Part shown: positions 13,626 to 25,001 of the stretch, piece after piece
How positions within the stretch are numbered: position 1 is the stretch's first letter
How the letters are laid out: every line of letters starts with the position of its first letter
Assembly (NCBI GenBank): GCA_025766275.1
Contig: JAFKAC010000212.1
Location: forward strand, 1-62,837
Source: Lactarius indigo
Lineage: Eukaryota > Basidiomycota > Agaricomycetes > Russulales > Russulaceae
Direction of reading: 5' to 3'
Length of the DNA stretch: 62,837 bases
The notes under the pieces: generated by a model
The model's database searches: none
Seen by the model: the letters and a program-made list of their open reading frames with translations, nothing else
What the model was told of the DNA's origin: nothing
Translations under genes and position numbers: made by a program

Positions 13626-15957
13626 TTAACCTAATAGGGAGTTTTCTATTTCCTTCATCTCCACCTCTTCAGAGTTATGGGTGATTGAATGCTGCAGCCA
13701 TATAGACAGTTTTGTAAAAGGTTGCAAAGTCTCCCATACCTTTCCAATCCTCTCTTCTGCAACCTTGTTAAAGACCTCTTTAAGGTCAGGGAGTGTATCA
13801 TCTTGAATATAGTTTTGGATGTATCTTTGGATATGGGGAGCATATACACCTAAAAGGTCAGATGTGGTATGACTTTGTGTCAAAGTCAGAGAATGTTGAA
13901 GTTGTGTCATCTCTTTTTGCATATCTTGTATTTGTAACTTTTTTTGTGCAATACTGCTTTGAAGCTGGTAAATTGATTTAGAAGTAAGAATGGGCAATAC
14001 TATTCAGGAAAATTACCTTTTGCATGATGTCTTTTTTCTTTGCCTTTAGAATTGATCTGATCCTTTCATCTTTCTCCAGATCACTGCTTTGAAGCAAAAC
14101 TTGAGCTAAGTCTCCTGCATGCAACTGCAGTCTCTGATTCCACACTTCACTCTGTTGTTGAACAGTGGAGAGTGATGTTGAGAGAAGATGGTTATAGGCT
14201 GTTTCTTGACCCTTGGCAATAGTGGAAATGATAAGATCCTTTTTATCTTGTAATTGGTGGTCAAAAAGGACATTATAGAATTGAGGGTCTTGACACTGCC
14301 AACGAGTTCCAGCTAGAGAGTCCGATCTCTCTTTCAAATGCGTCAACTTGTCGGTAAGCGCATCCTCTCTGCAACAATGCCGTCTATTGAACTCACATAA
14401 ACACCTGAAACTAAAGGCGAACTCACTTTTTAACATGCAAAGCATGATCTCCCTCGGGCGGAAGATCACTCAAGTATCCTTCTGCTCTAGAAACCCAAGC
14501 CTCGAGTTGATGGAGTCGTTCGGTGTCCTGAGCGCGAGTTACTGAAGAGAACAGAGTATTCGGCAAACCCAACTGCGCCGTTCTAACTTCCACCGCAGAT
14601 TTCGTTGCGAGTTGCGTATCCTTGAACTCTTGATATTTGGTCTGAAGAAGGTCCTTATCCACCCTCGGCATAACAAGTCGCGGAGATTTGCGTAAGGCAG
14701 ACCAGTGAGTTAACTCATCGTCGAGCTTTCGCATTTTTAACACCGCTGCTATACAGAGCGCCAATTGGCTAAGTGGAAGGGTTAAGTAAACGCCTGTATA
14801 TCACGAGGAAACCCCACTTGCCTCATCTCTGAGTCGGTGCTTAATGATTCCAAAGGCACTTGACAACTATATGTTCGCGCTTGTGACTTATTTGTCGGGT
14901 TGGGAACTGGAGGTTGCCCAGTGAGCGTAGGTGACGATACTTTGCGTTCCGGGGGTGAAGGTTCGCTAGCTGGCGTGATTACGTCCCTACCGGGCTGGTG
15001 GGCGTGGTTCTGATCATGTCGACTCAAAATTAAGTCCGATGGGATGGTCAGAGGCATCAAGTCTGCTGTCTTTGCAGCGTTACTGCCGTCTCGGATTTTG
15101 CCTGGAACCATATCAGTAATTGTGGTACTCCCGACGTTCGACGTTGCCGCCACGGAAAGTGTATTGCCCGATGAATTCGACGTCGGGTCTTGCCCCCATC
15201 CAGATTCCAGACCTGCGTCGACCGGTCCCCATCCAGTACCGTCGGACCTACCCCAGCCCTCGCCAGGGGCTCCCCAATCAGTATCATGGCCACCCCATTG
15301 GGATGCGGACGACTTTGCGTCCGAAGCTGCGGGCTCAGCAGACTGTCTCTCGGGGATACCGACGTCGTTATTCACGTTGGAGCCCCAACCAGAATCGCCT
15401 GTAGCACTGTCACCCCACCCGCTCGTCCCGCTTTTGGCTTGATTATCCCAGGATGATGACACACCCCAGCCACTGGAGGTCGCTGCTGGATTCCCAGAAT
15501 CGCCTGTGGCACTGTCGCCCCACCCACTCGTCTCGCCTTTGGCTTGATTATCCCAGGACGATGACGCTCCCCAGCCACTGGAGGTCGCTGCTGGATTAGA
15601 ACTGGAGCCGGAGATATAGTCGTCCCAGGCATTGGAGGAGCCCCCTCGGTTTGAATTCAAAGGCTGCGAATTCGCCCCTGAGCCTGGGGCCCCAAAAGAG
15701 GATTGGCTTCGCCCGCGGGGGGCATAAGGGTGACCGCCCCTTCCACGAAGCCCAGAAGGTCGTGCACGATCCCATGCCGGGTCACTGGGATGGACAAATT
15801 GACAATCAGGGCGACACGCCGACTCGTAGCCATTTGGTCTCAACTTTCGGGATCCGTCATCGTTGAAGTTCTAAAAAGAGAGCAAATTACCTCGGTCAGT
15901 GATCATGCGTTGGAGGTTGGTAATGTCATAGATTACCCGACATCTTGGCAGCGGCAT
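13626..15957 (-). CDS. CCCH zinc finger, GW-repeat and coiled-coil protein
   Basis: Five exons join in frame. Exon 1 (15957-15937) encodes MPLPRCR; an intron at 15871-15936 leads to exon 2, which completes a compact CCCH-like finger (Cys, then ACRPDCQFVH). Exon 2 continues as a Ser/Gly-rich segment with ten Trp-Gly/Gly-Trp motifs, including a 35-residue tandem duplication. A GC-AG intron (14769-14821) and a GT-AG intron near 14.39 kb join exons coding a long helical C-terminus. A 52-bp intron near 13.99 kb precedes the last exon (ends ENSLLG, TAA at 13626-13628). CCCH fingers usually bind RNA, and GW repeats can dock Argonaute; neither function is proven here. From about 14.3 kb to the end the DNA is far more AT-rich than the rest of the gene. 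Alternative: the AT-rich exons belong to a separate short gene, but the splice phases fit one gene. Confidence 0.72.
15391..15600 (-). repeat. 105-bp tandem duplication in the GW-repeat exon
   Basis: Two adjacent copies (15391-15495 and 15496-15600), each 35 codons and nearly identical. Each encodes a Gly-Trp-Gly motif, an SSSWDNQAK block and SGWGDSATGDSG. The exact multiple of three preserves frame and adds tryptophan motifs. Confidence 0.85.
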
Positions 15958-16747
15958 GGATGATGTTTGAACTGGGAGGAGGAAGACGGTTGAATCAGAC
16001 TGTTGACGATCGTATCAACCGTCGGCTTCTGCCGGGGTTCTGATTTCAAATCATCCTGCCTTTCTGGGCTTCACGCCGGCCGGCGGAAGCAAATCGGATG
16101 CAGTCGAGACCGTCGATCTTACAAGCGGGTCAGTCATAGAGGTCGAACCACTCCCGGCAACTCGTCCGCTACATCGTCTGAATCGTGGCACGTATTTACC
16201 AGTGCTCAAACGCTCAAGGCGGGACATGGCCACCCCTGTTGTCGGTGTGCTACCCTGCGAATTATCACTGACCACTTACCCGTCGATTCGAGGAAGCAGG
16301 GCACACCCCACGTATAGTATTACCCATCTCACGTAACATCTCTATCCGCAGGCTCGCACGAAAGACGTCTATTTGGCCTCAGCGGCCAAGGAAGCTTGGA
16401 TTGGGAGATTTGAACATGCACTGGTACTTCTCGGAATGGACCCCCCAAGGTGAGGTCTATCACTGAAATATATATTGAAAGGTGAAGTATGCAGAACTGT
16501 CTTGCCTGAGTCGTGCAGTACTAGACCTGATACTAAAATAAGAACGAATAAGTCTGCACTCACTTATCCATAATTCTGAGTCCATCTGGGACTCGTGGAA
16601 TTGGCCCCTATTTACATGTATTTATGTTAGTGCTCTTGGTCTCCAGCTCACGAAGACGTTGGCGACGACGAATGCCCCAAATCCGGGTTCTCTCTTGCTT
16701 AATACTAAATTTGCCTTGTGCTTCTAACTCTACGACCCATTCGAGTC
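15958..16747. promoter_or_regulatory. Divergent intergenic region between the CCCH gene and the WD40 gene
   Basis: 790 bp upstream of both starts. Short open frames are present on both strands but show no conserved sequence or consistent splice pattern. It presumably holds both promoters and 5' UTRs. No TATA box or known motif is clear. Confidence 0.5.
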
Positions 16748-18845
16748 ATGAGAACCCATTCGCGTGCCGCGACGATGAACCAACATCCCTTCCATAACAC
16801 ATTCGGCTCTTCCCGGCCGTTGTCACTAATCGCTCTCTCTGAGCAGCGGAAACGCTCGAACTCGGCAGCTGGATTTTATCGTACATTGGATCGTGTGTCT
16901 GTGCTCGGTGACGGTACCAGCGGGCATACTGGGTAAGTGCCTGTCTCTGCATATTGTATAAGCACCGTCGATACGGTCAAAAGATGTGTAAACGCACTGC
17001 ACTGGGCTAACGATGGGGCCATCTTGCTCAGTGGTAGTGATGATACAACGTATGTGCCATGCGCTTCTACAGTAATGCGATGGCGTTGATATCCTAGTCA
17101 TTCAGCGTCTGCGTGTGGAGAACCGAAACAGGAGAAACCATTCGCCACACGCTCAGATGCCAAGGCATTGTCGATACAGGACATAGTTGGAATATTTTCA
17201 GTGTAAAGATGTTACCACTATCCTCAAATATGTCTGCCTCCCTTTTCTTCACAGATCCTTTCCTTGGGTTTACTGACCTTTCCGACCAGTGCGACGGCTG
17301 CTGGAGATGGACAGGTCCGAGTTTTTGACTTGCTTCGTTCTGCGCGCACCGCCACCCATGGTTATGGAAGCACCAAGGTCTCACCTCTGTTGACCTCGCG
17401 CTGCCATACTGGTCACGCGAAGCGCATCGCAGTAGAAGATGGCCCAAGCCAGTTTCTGTCAGCTGGAGAGGTACCTCTAGATCACTTCTTACGCGTCTGA
17501 CATGAATCACTTATTCGCCAAGGATGGAACAGTACGCCAGCACGACATGCGTGCTCCACACCAGTGCAAGATCGGATGCCCGGCTCCGCTGGCCATACTT
17601 CCACATCCTCTATCTACACTCTCAAACTCACCTTTAGCACCTCATCTATTCGTGACCGCAGGCCACTCCCCATATGTACGTTGCGATCTAAAGGTGTTAA
17701 CATGAGGTTGAACATAAAGCTAGGGTTATCTATTCGATCGTCGACATTCAGGAAGGTTCATCAAGGAAGAGTGGGGTGTTCCTCTGAACACCAGCGATTT
17801 CACGACTTGTGTCCGACGCTTTGGCAGAAAATTCCGCGGGTGGGGTGAATCCAGAGGCGATGAATATATTACGGGCGCCAGAATGTCGTCGACATCCAGT
17901 CATGAAGTTCGTGTGAATTCACCCAGGTGGATGCGTAACTCATTTGCTCTTCGCAGGCCCTTCTGTGTATGCTTTACTAACTCGCCCGCCCGGCGCTTCA
18001 TTTACTAATTCTTGATAGCCTATAGCTCGGATGCTGTTTACTTGTACTCGACTATGGACGATGCCACTGATACAGTCGACCTTGGCAATCGAGAATACTC
18101 TGACGAAAATATTCCCATGTATACATCTGGGGAAACAATGCGATCGTCTTCCTTTTTTGACGACTTACTCAACAACCACCTTTCGGCTCTCGCTGACCTT
18201 GGTGTAGACGTCGACGATGAAACTATGCAGACTGCAGATGCGACGGCCTTACTATCGCACTATCTTGAAACGACATCTGAACTCGACAGCAACGACGAAG
18301 ACGCCCAAAGTTATGAGCACTCTAATAACGACGTCCCTATTATTCTCCCCCGTCGACGATTCGCTGGTACCTGTAACGTTGAAACTATCAAGGATGGTAA
18401 GCTCTTGATATATACACACATTAGCTCATCTATTTTATTTTCTCAGTGAATTTCCTTGGCCCTAATGATGAATACGTCGTGTCTGGGTCCGACGACGGGA
18501 ATTGGTTCATGTGGGATAAGAACTCTGGGGATTTGCTCAATATCCTCGAAGGCGATGGCAGTATCGTAAATATCATTGAAGGGCACCCACACCTTCCCGT
18601 GATTGCTACCAGTGGTATAGATTCGTCGATCAAGGTATGCAGCCCCCGAAACTCCGCTGGTGGTCGGTGCTGAGGGGTACCAGCTTTTCGCTCCAGTGCC
18701 AGGCCCAAGCCAATTTTCCAAGATCCACCAGGCGAGAAGAATAATTTCACGCCATGGCGAGGCGGCTTTAGAAAGGCTGAGTCTCTCGCAGCTGCTAGAA
18801 GTCTGGGGCACTCGTCGGATTTCTATTCCTTCTGAGCCTGAATGA
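16748..18845 (+). CDS. WD40 protein of the WDTC1/DCAF type
   Basis: WD40-repeat protein resembling WDTC1/DCAF8-type substrate receptors of CUL4-DDB1 ubiquitin ligases. Exons join as: HTG/CVNALHWANDGAILLSGSDDTT (first blade), VWRTETGE, ATAAGDGQVRVFDLL, SAGEDGTVRQHDMRAPHQC, then HSPY/GYLFDRRHSGRFIKEEWGVP. A very acidic insertion of about 110 residues (18.05-18.39 kb) follows. The final blades are NFLGPNDEYVVSGSDDGNWFMWD and IATSGIDSSIKLFAP. The stop is at 18843-18845. The intron before GYLFDRR (gtacg to ctag) and the two small introns near 17.9-18.0 kb were placed by frame. The start may instead be the next in-frame ATG at 16775. Family assignment is by pattern; the exact orthologue is not certain. 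Confidence 0.8.
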
Positions 18846-19621
18846 CGTTGGGAATAGAAGTTTTTTCCCGGTCCTTAGCGCTATCTGCTTGTGTTCGTCA
18901 TAAATTGTTGGAATGGCCGAAATGTATGCTGTCTTTGAATGTAATTCATTGTGCGCGCCTGGGGTTCGGGGGGAAATTTAGGTGCATACTACATGAGGCA
19001 GAAGTACGTCCACATTATGAATCAAAACGCAGCTTGTCTCTCGCGCAGTCTCACCTCGTAGGCGGACTTGCGTCACCCTCTTGGTGGCTGTGTTTAGGTC
19101 GGTTGAGAATATGAGGAGATGCTGGACCATAGCATCCAAAGCCACAATTCAGTTGCAGGGTTGATATCCTAGTTGGTCCGATATCTGGCTCAACCTTCCC
19201 AACCCTCCCATCCTTGGACCCCCTACGGTGAATGCACCTGCATTCTTTTTCTTCTTGAACGGCAATAGAGTTTCCCGCTTTATTGGCCCTCTGAGCAAGA
19301 GTCTTTTGGTAGTTTTCAGAGTTATGTAAGTATATCGTTCCTCTTGCTCGTTCTCACCAAGCTGGCTGTCTAAACGTGCCTCCCTTTTTTTTTTTGTTGT
19401 TTCCCTACCCTACTCTATTCGTTGCCAACCGTTGTTGAAGTATTCTCTCAAGAGACTCGAACAATTTTGCGCTCGATCCGGTTCCCGGCCGGCGCTGTGC
19501 TTCATCACCATTGTGTTGGACAACCAGCAACAGTCCCTCTTTGGAGCCTCGCTAACTCTCTTTAGATCTTTCTACTGTCGCCGTCATTCAACACCAGTTG
19601 CACGTCAGCTGCACTCAAACT
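18846..19621 (+). promoter_or_regulatory. Upstream region of the CTK1 gene
   Basis: 776 bp between the WD40 gene stop and the kinase ATG. It has a T-run near 19.39 kb followed by a pyrimidine-rich stretch, as is common in fungal promoters and 5' UTRs. No coding exon was recognised. Confidence 0.5.
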
Positions 19622-22600
19622 ATGAAATCGACTGACAATTCCGGCCCTCGCCGTGGGACTCCCAGTGGAGACGAAGATGATTCGACCCTGCCCTTGTTAG
19701 TTTCGCGTGTACCAGACAGGTTCATCATAGGCGAACAGCCTTCCAAACATTATGCGCGTCCCTACTCCTATTATGATTCTCGGGGGGGTTGGGGCTCTCC
19801 TAATTCCAGTTACGATCCACGAGGAGAGTCGTCTTTGCAACATCGCCCCGTGACCGACAGCTGGCATCACCCCGATGCACCTCATTCAGCATACGAACTA
19901 CACCACGCCCCCCCCGATGATCCCTATCGCCGTGGCGTTCGAGATGACTACATTCGCCCAGAAGACTCCCGCAGCAGCTGGCCAGAAATTCGTTCACCAG
20001 AGGATCCACGGTATCCTCCCCCAGGTAGAGAGTGGGCTGAGCGTTACCCATCCTCTGCCCACACTACAAACAACTCCTGGCCCGCTCACGGAGGACGACC
20101 CCCTGCCAATTTACAACGTCAAGGGGGGTCAGACTGGAGGCAGGAAGGGAAGAGTTGGCCTAGGGATGACGGGCGCGGCGAGGGCTGGCGGACGAACGAC
20201 TCATGGGAACCGAGACAAGGCGGTCACACTGGTCGCCAACACAATGAATGGAAGCGTAGGGATTTCCAAAATGACCGTTCTCAACGCAACACAGAAGACA
20301 GGACATGGCAGCCTTCTGCATCGTGGCAATCGTCTTCGAAGGCCGGTGGGGGAAATCAGGGTCAACGCAATCAGAACAATAGGCGCTACCAGAATCGAGA
20401 CCGAAACGGCAGGGGTGGCAGAAAAGGTCGCCACGGTTATCAACAGAGACGAGATTTCAGACCTGACGATAGTCACTTGAACAAGTAAGTGTGACTCAGT
20501 GGGTTTGGCTCAATGAGTTTGATTTTTGACTAACTCGTTATTTTAGCTGGACGAAGCGTGAGGGTTCTGGTAGGCCCGTGAAAAAAGACTCTGGAAAAGA
20601 ACGACAGCAACGGGCCTCACTTTCACGTTCGCGTTCACCTGGAGGAGATTCTTATCGCTCTTCCCCTTCGAATCGAAGCCGTTCTCCCTCACAATCATTA
20701 TCGCCTCAACGGCGGCAAAGAGACTCAAGTGCTACGAACAACCGGAGCCATACACCTTCTCCCTCCAGGGATGATCACCACAAACGACGATATTCTCCGT
20801 CCCATTCTCGCTCTCCAGGGCGGCCATCGTCTCCTCTTCGACCTTTGTCACCAAATAAGTCACCCACACACAAGGGAAAATCTCCTTCGCGGCCTGAACA
20901 CCAGAGGCCTAGTCGTGGCCATAAACGGGATTATTCACCAGTATCTCGTTCAAGCTCGAGTAGGAGCAGAAGTCGCAGCCGTAGCTTGAGCATGAGTCCG
21001 ACCGATCGGCCACGAGCAGTCCACCGACTTCCCGTTGCCACTTCAGTTCAAGACATCAATATACCCCAGCCCACCTCCCGAGCTGCCCAGCGAAATCAAA
21101 ATCAAAATAAGCTTCTCTCAAGAGACAACGGCTGGCCAAAACGAGAACGGGGTCGAAACAACGGAAATGCGCGAGGGCCACGGCGCCCGGCCCAAGATCA
21201 CGCCGCTGAATCAATGCCGCCCCCTGCACGCCCATCCCAAGCATCGCAGCAAAACCGCAAGGACCCTGCATACGCTCCGGACTCTGAACACATTTCTCCG
21301 ATTATTCATCCTCCCCGAGATGATATTTTGGTTCCAGCAGCCCATATTTCCCGCCACGAGGACATTCCGTCGTCGGCACCCCCCCTGACAGATGACATGC
21401 AACCTCATCGACCTCCGCGCCGGTCAGCTGAAACGTCGCGCCCCATCCCAGCGGGTATGGGCTCCTTCAAAATTGGGGGTTTCAAGCCCATTGGGCAAGC
21501 CAATTCAGCCGTCCGAAGGTTCTTTCCTGGCGACGACGACGAGCGAGAGGACATTGATAAGCGTCAATCTCCGCCTATGCTAGTTCCCGCTTCGCATTAT
21601 CGCCCCCCTGTGCCTCCCCCTCTTGTCCAGAATGGACAGGCGTCGTTCGACTCGGCGGGTCCTTTCGGCGGGTCATTTCATCGATCGCACTACGATTCAG
21701 CGCCTCATTCTCCGTACTCAATATCAGGTCGACCATTGGGCAACAGCCCTACTCATCACGACGAGACGGGTTACGACAGGCCTCCCGTGCATGATTATGC
21801 CCATTATTACGAGAATGAGCAAGGCCGACACCGTGATCAACGTGGATCTGCCTACTACCACGATGAGCAGCATTTTTCGAGGCATAATGGTCATGAGTAC
21901 CCACCACCCCATGACCAAGATAATGCGAGGGCACCCGATCACGATTTCTCCCACCCTCACGAACCGGAATTAACCAGACCGAATACTCCCAGCAAATACT
22001 CTCGCGACGAGTTGTATGCTATTGTCAGTCAAGTTGGCGAGGGTACTTTCGGGAAGGTATACAAAGCGCGTAATACTGTCAGCGGACTGTATGTGGCATT
22101 GAAACGCATCCGCATGGAAACTGAACGGGATGGGTTCCCGGTGACCGCCATGCGAGAAATCAAGCTACTCCAGTCTCTGCGTCATGACAACATAGTACGA
22201 TTGTACGAGATGATGGTCTCCAATGGTATGTTTTACACCTTCGTTCTGAGTTGCGACTTCTTTGACTTACTCTATTTGGTGCAGGCTCCGTATACATGGT
22301 ATTCGAGTACATGGACCACGATCTCACTGGTGTTCTTTCTCAATCTCAATTCACCTTCGCCGACGCCCACTTAAAGTCCTTGTGTGAGCAAATGCTCGCG
22401 GGGCTTGCATATCTCCATCACAAAGGCATTATACACCGAGACATCAAAGGCTCCAACATTCTTGTTAACAACCGCGGCGAGCTGAAGCTCGCTGATTTCG
22501 GCCTTGCACGGTTCTATCACAAGCGGCGCCGAAGCGACTACACCAACCGTGTGATTACATTGTGGTATCGTCCCCCAGAACTACTATTTGGAACCACCGT

Positions 22601-23166
22601 GTATGGGCCAGAGGTCGACATGTGGAGCGCAGGGTATATTAAACTAATTTTCTTCACTGGGCGTGGTGGCTGACCGTTCCGATTCCTAGGTGTATTATGC
22701 TCGAACTCTTTACTAAGAGACCAATATTCCAGGGCAACGACGAAATACACCAGCTCGAGTTCATCTTCAAGATCCTTGGTACCCCAACCCAAGAGCGATG
22801 GCCAAGTGTATCTGGGCTTCCTTGGTACGAGCTTGTGAAGCCGAAGGAGGCCATCCCAAATCACTTTCGTGATTTGTTTCGCAAGTAAGCACGTGCCCTC
22901 GACGACGTGGTACGATGAGGCTTAGAACCTTTATTAGGTGGTTATCTCCCGCTGGATTGGATCTTGCCGAGGATCTCCTGGCATTCGATCCTCTTCACCG
23001 GGTTACGGCTCTTCAAGCACTGGAGGCACCCTACTTCAAAGCCGAAGCACCTTCTCCGGCAATGCCAACAGGGCTATCGTCATTGGAAGGCGAATGGCAC
23101 GAACTTGAGACAAAGCGTGAGCGGGCGAAGAAACGAAGAAAGGTCGAGGGAGGCGCGGCACAGTGA
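19622..23166 (+). CDS. CTK1: Ctk1/CDK12-type RNA polymerase II CTD kinase
   Basis: Cyclin-dependent kinase that phosphorylates Ser2 of the polymerase II CTD and supports elongation and RNA processing. The N-terminal 700 or so residues are low complexity: an Arg/Gly/Trp/Tyr-rich first exon (RGG-like), then an SR/RS segment (20.6-21.0 kb), then Pro/His-rich sequence, as in CDK12/13. The kinase domain starts near 22.0 kb. Visible motifs are the glycine loop GEGTFGKV, catalytic Lys in VALKRIRM, the PVTAMRE helix (CDK signature), [15 protein letters not shown] and the T-loop [16 protein letters not shown]. Introns lie at about 20487-20546, 22226-22284, 22632-22689 and 22888-22937. The C-terminus is basic ([14 protein letters not shown]). 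The first ATG upstream of MKSTDNSG is 19622. Kinase residues are all intact. Confidence 0.92.
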
Positions 23167-23277
23167 GACTGACAATTGCTCCCATTCACACATTGTGTAG
23201 CATATACAAGCATCGTACCCACCCTAATTTGCATTCTCTATTAAAAGTACATACTGAGTCGCAACCAACTGGTAAAG

Positions 23278-24836
23278 TTATACTTCAACAGCCGCAGTGT
23301 GCACCAGTCCGTTCTCAGTTAGGTGTTGTACAAGCGTTTCCACCTGGTTTGTGCGTAAGTCATAAACGAAGTAACTGCAATCTCACTGGACTCACATGTG
23401 CGGCCGTCATTCGGATCTGCTTGTCCCACCGCTTAGTGAACAACGATCCAGTGTCTTCGCTATCTTGATTTACGTCACCCAATCCTCCAGCTTTACCTTG
23501 CGCATCGTCCTCTTCTCGCCTCGCTTCGAACCAAATCAATTTGTTCACTTGGTCGATGTGTCCCTTGAGGCGGCCCTGTTCGATCATCTTCCGCGCCATC
23601 GTCTCCGCAGCACCTGGAGTAAGATCTAACAGAGCGCCAAGGCCGCCAAAAGTAATGTTATTGTATATCCGTGAGCTTGCAAGAACATTGTGTTCCATAA
23701 CTGCGCGGTCGAGCACAGTCGTGGGTCCGGTTCGCGTACTGGCACCTTCGACAAAATCGCCGTCTTCGAGCGTCGAAGACAGCCTATCATTTGCAGAAAG
23801 AGCAATTTTGGCCAGCTGGTGCGGTTTGAGTGTCTTTTCAAACTCTTTCACTTCGACTGAACGTAGAATGTGATCAAGGAACATTTTTGAGAGAATGTTG
23901 TAAGTGGGTAGCTCGGCAGTACGCTCGTCGCGATAGAGAGAAGACAGAATTCGGGAGCGGTTTGGACCAGCTGGTGCGAGGACTGCACATGTAACTGCAG
24001 CAGACCTGACGCATCCCAGCGTTATTTGTACGGTGGATGAGCCAAAGTGCATTCACGTACAGCATATATTTTCTTTCATCTTCATCAATCTCACCGACGA
24101 AACTCAACTCGTGATACCGGCTCGCAGCTTCCAAAAATTTCCTTGCGTAGTCGCTGATGCGGGCTTGGCAGAGCTTGTAGGTAAGAAGGGTCTCGCGATC
24201 CCCAGTAGAATGGATGAGAGAGGTAGCGCGATTATAATACGTTTCTGCTTGCACGGAATCCTCCTCCTCTAGGAGAAGACGAACAATGCGAATATATACC
24301 CGGAGCTTCTCCTCGTCGGTGCTATGAGTAGAACATCGTCGATCAGGTATTAGGGCTCGCATAAGAAAGAAGTCTGAGGCACCGTTGACTGGCTTCAAGA
24401 TTGATTCCCCTCAGAACACGAGCGGCGCCGGACCAGTCTTCCTCGCTCTCTAAGATATCTGCAAGTTCAAACTTGAGGAGGTTAACCTGCGCAGGGGTTA
24501 GTAGTCGTGTAGCGCCTCATATGTCATGGTGCCCACTTGTTCTTCGTAGCTAGTGGCACGTAGCTGTATGATAGAGAGTATATCCTCTACGATTGCCTTG
24601 CGCCGCTCCCTGTCTGGGATAGTCGCCGATGTGAGACTTTTGACGAGCTCTGTCAAAACCTGCCTGCCGGCAATGATGCCAGCATCCTGATTGATGAGGT
24701 GGTCGACGAGAATATGGAGATCACGGGCGATGTTGTTACTGCCCTGAGACGTAAAGATATTGGACAAGAGGGACAAGTATGCTGTGCCCTTATCTTTCTG
24801 ATTGAGAGTAGACAGTTGGACAAGTTTTTGATCCAT
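23278..24836 (-). CDS. CSN4: COP9 signalosome subunit 4
   Basis: PCI-domain subunit of the COP9 signalosome, which removes Nedd8/Rub1 from cullins. The ATG at 24834-24836 begins MDQKLVQLSTLNQKDKGTAY. Helical repeats follow (EDSVQAETYYNRATSLIHS, YKLCQARISDYARKFLEAASRYHEL). The PCI/winged-helix region includes SSLYRDERTAELPTYNILSKM and HNVLASSRIYNNITFGGLGALL, then GRLKGHIDQVNKLIWFE. The last exon, after an intron at about 23344-23394, gives VETLVQHLTENGLVHTAAVEV and TAA at 23278-23280. Length (about 430-450 residues) fits the family. It converges on CTK1 across 111 bp and diverges from the next gene across 165 bp. Its CRL context may relate to the WDTC1-like DCAF gene 4.4 kb away, but that is only inference. 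Confidence 0.93.
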
Positions 24837-25001
24837 GGTGAGCAAGAGACCCTATCACGGTGACTTTAAGTTGGGCGCTCAACAAGGCACTGCTTGCTTC
24901 GGCGGCCTCGCAACCATCATTCCATCTTACTCTGGTGCCGGACACCAATAAATTATCACTGGCACTCCTTTTCTTTTCATTCTCTTCGTCCTCCGGCTCC
25001 A

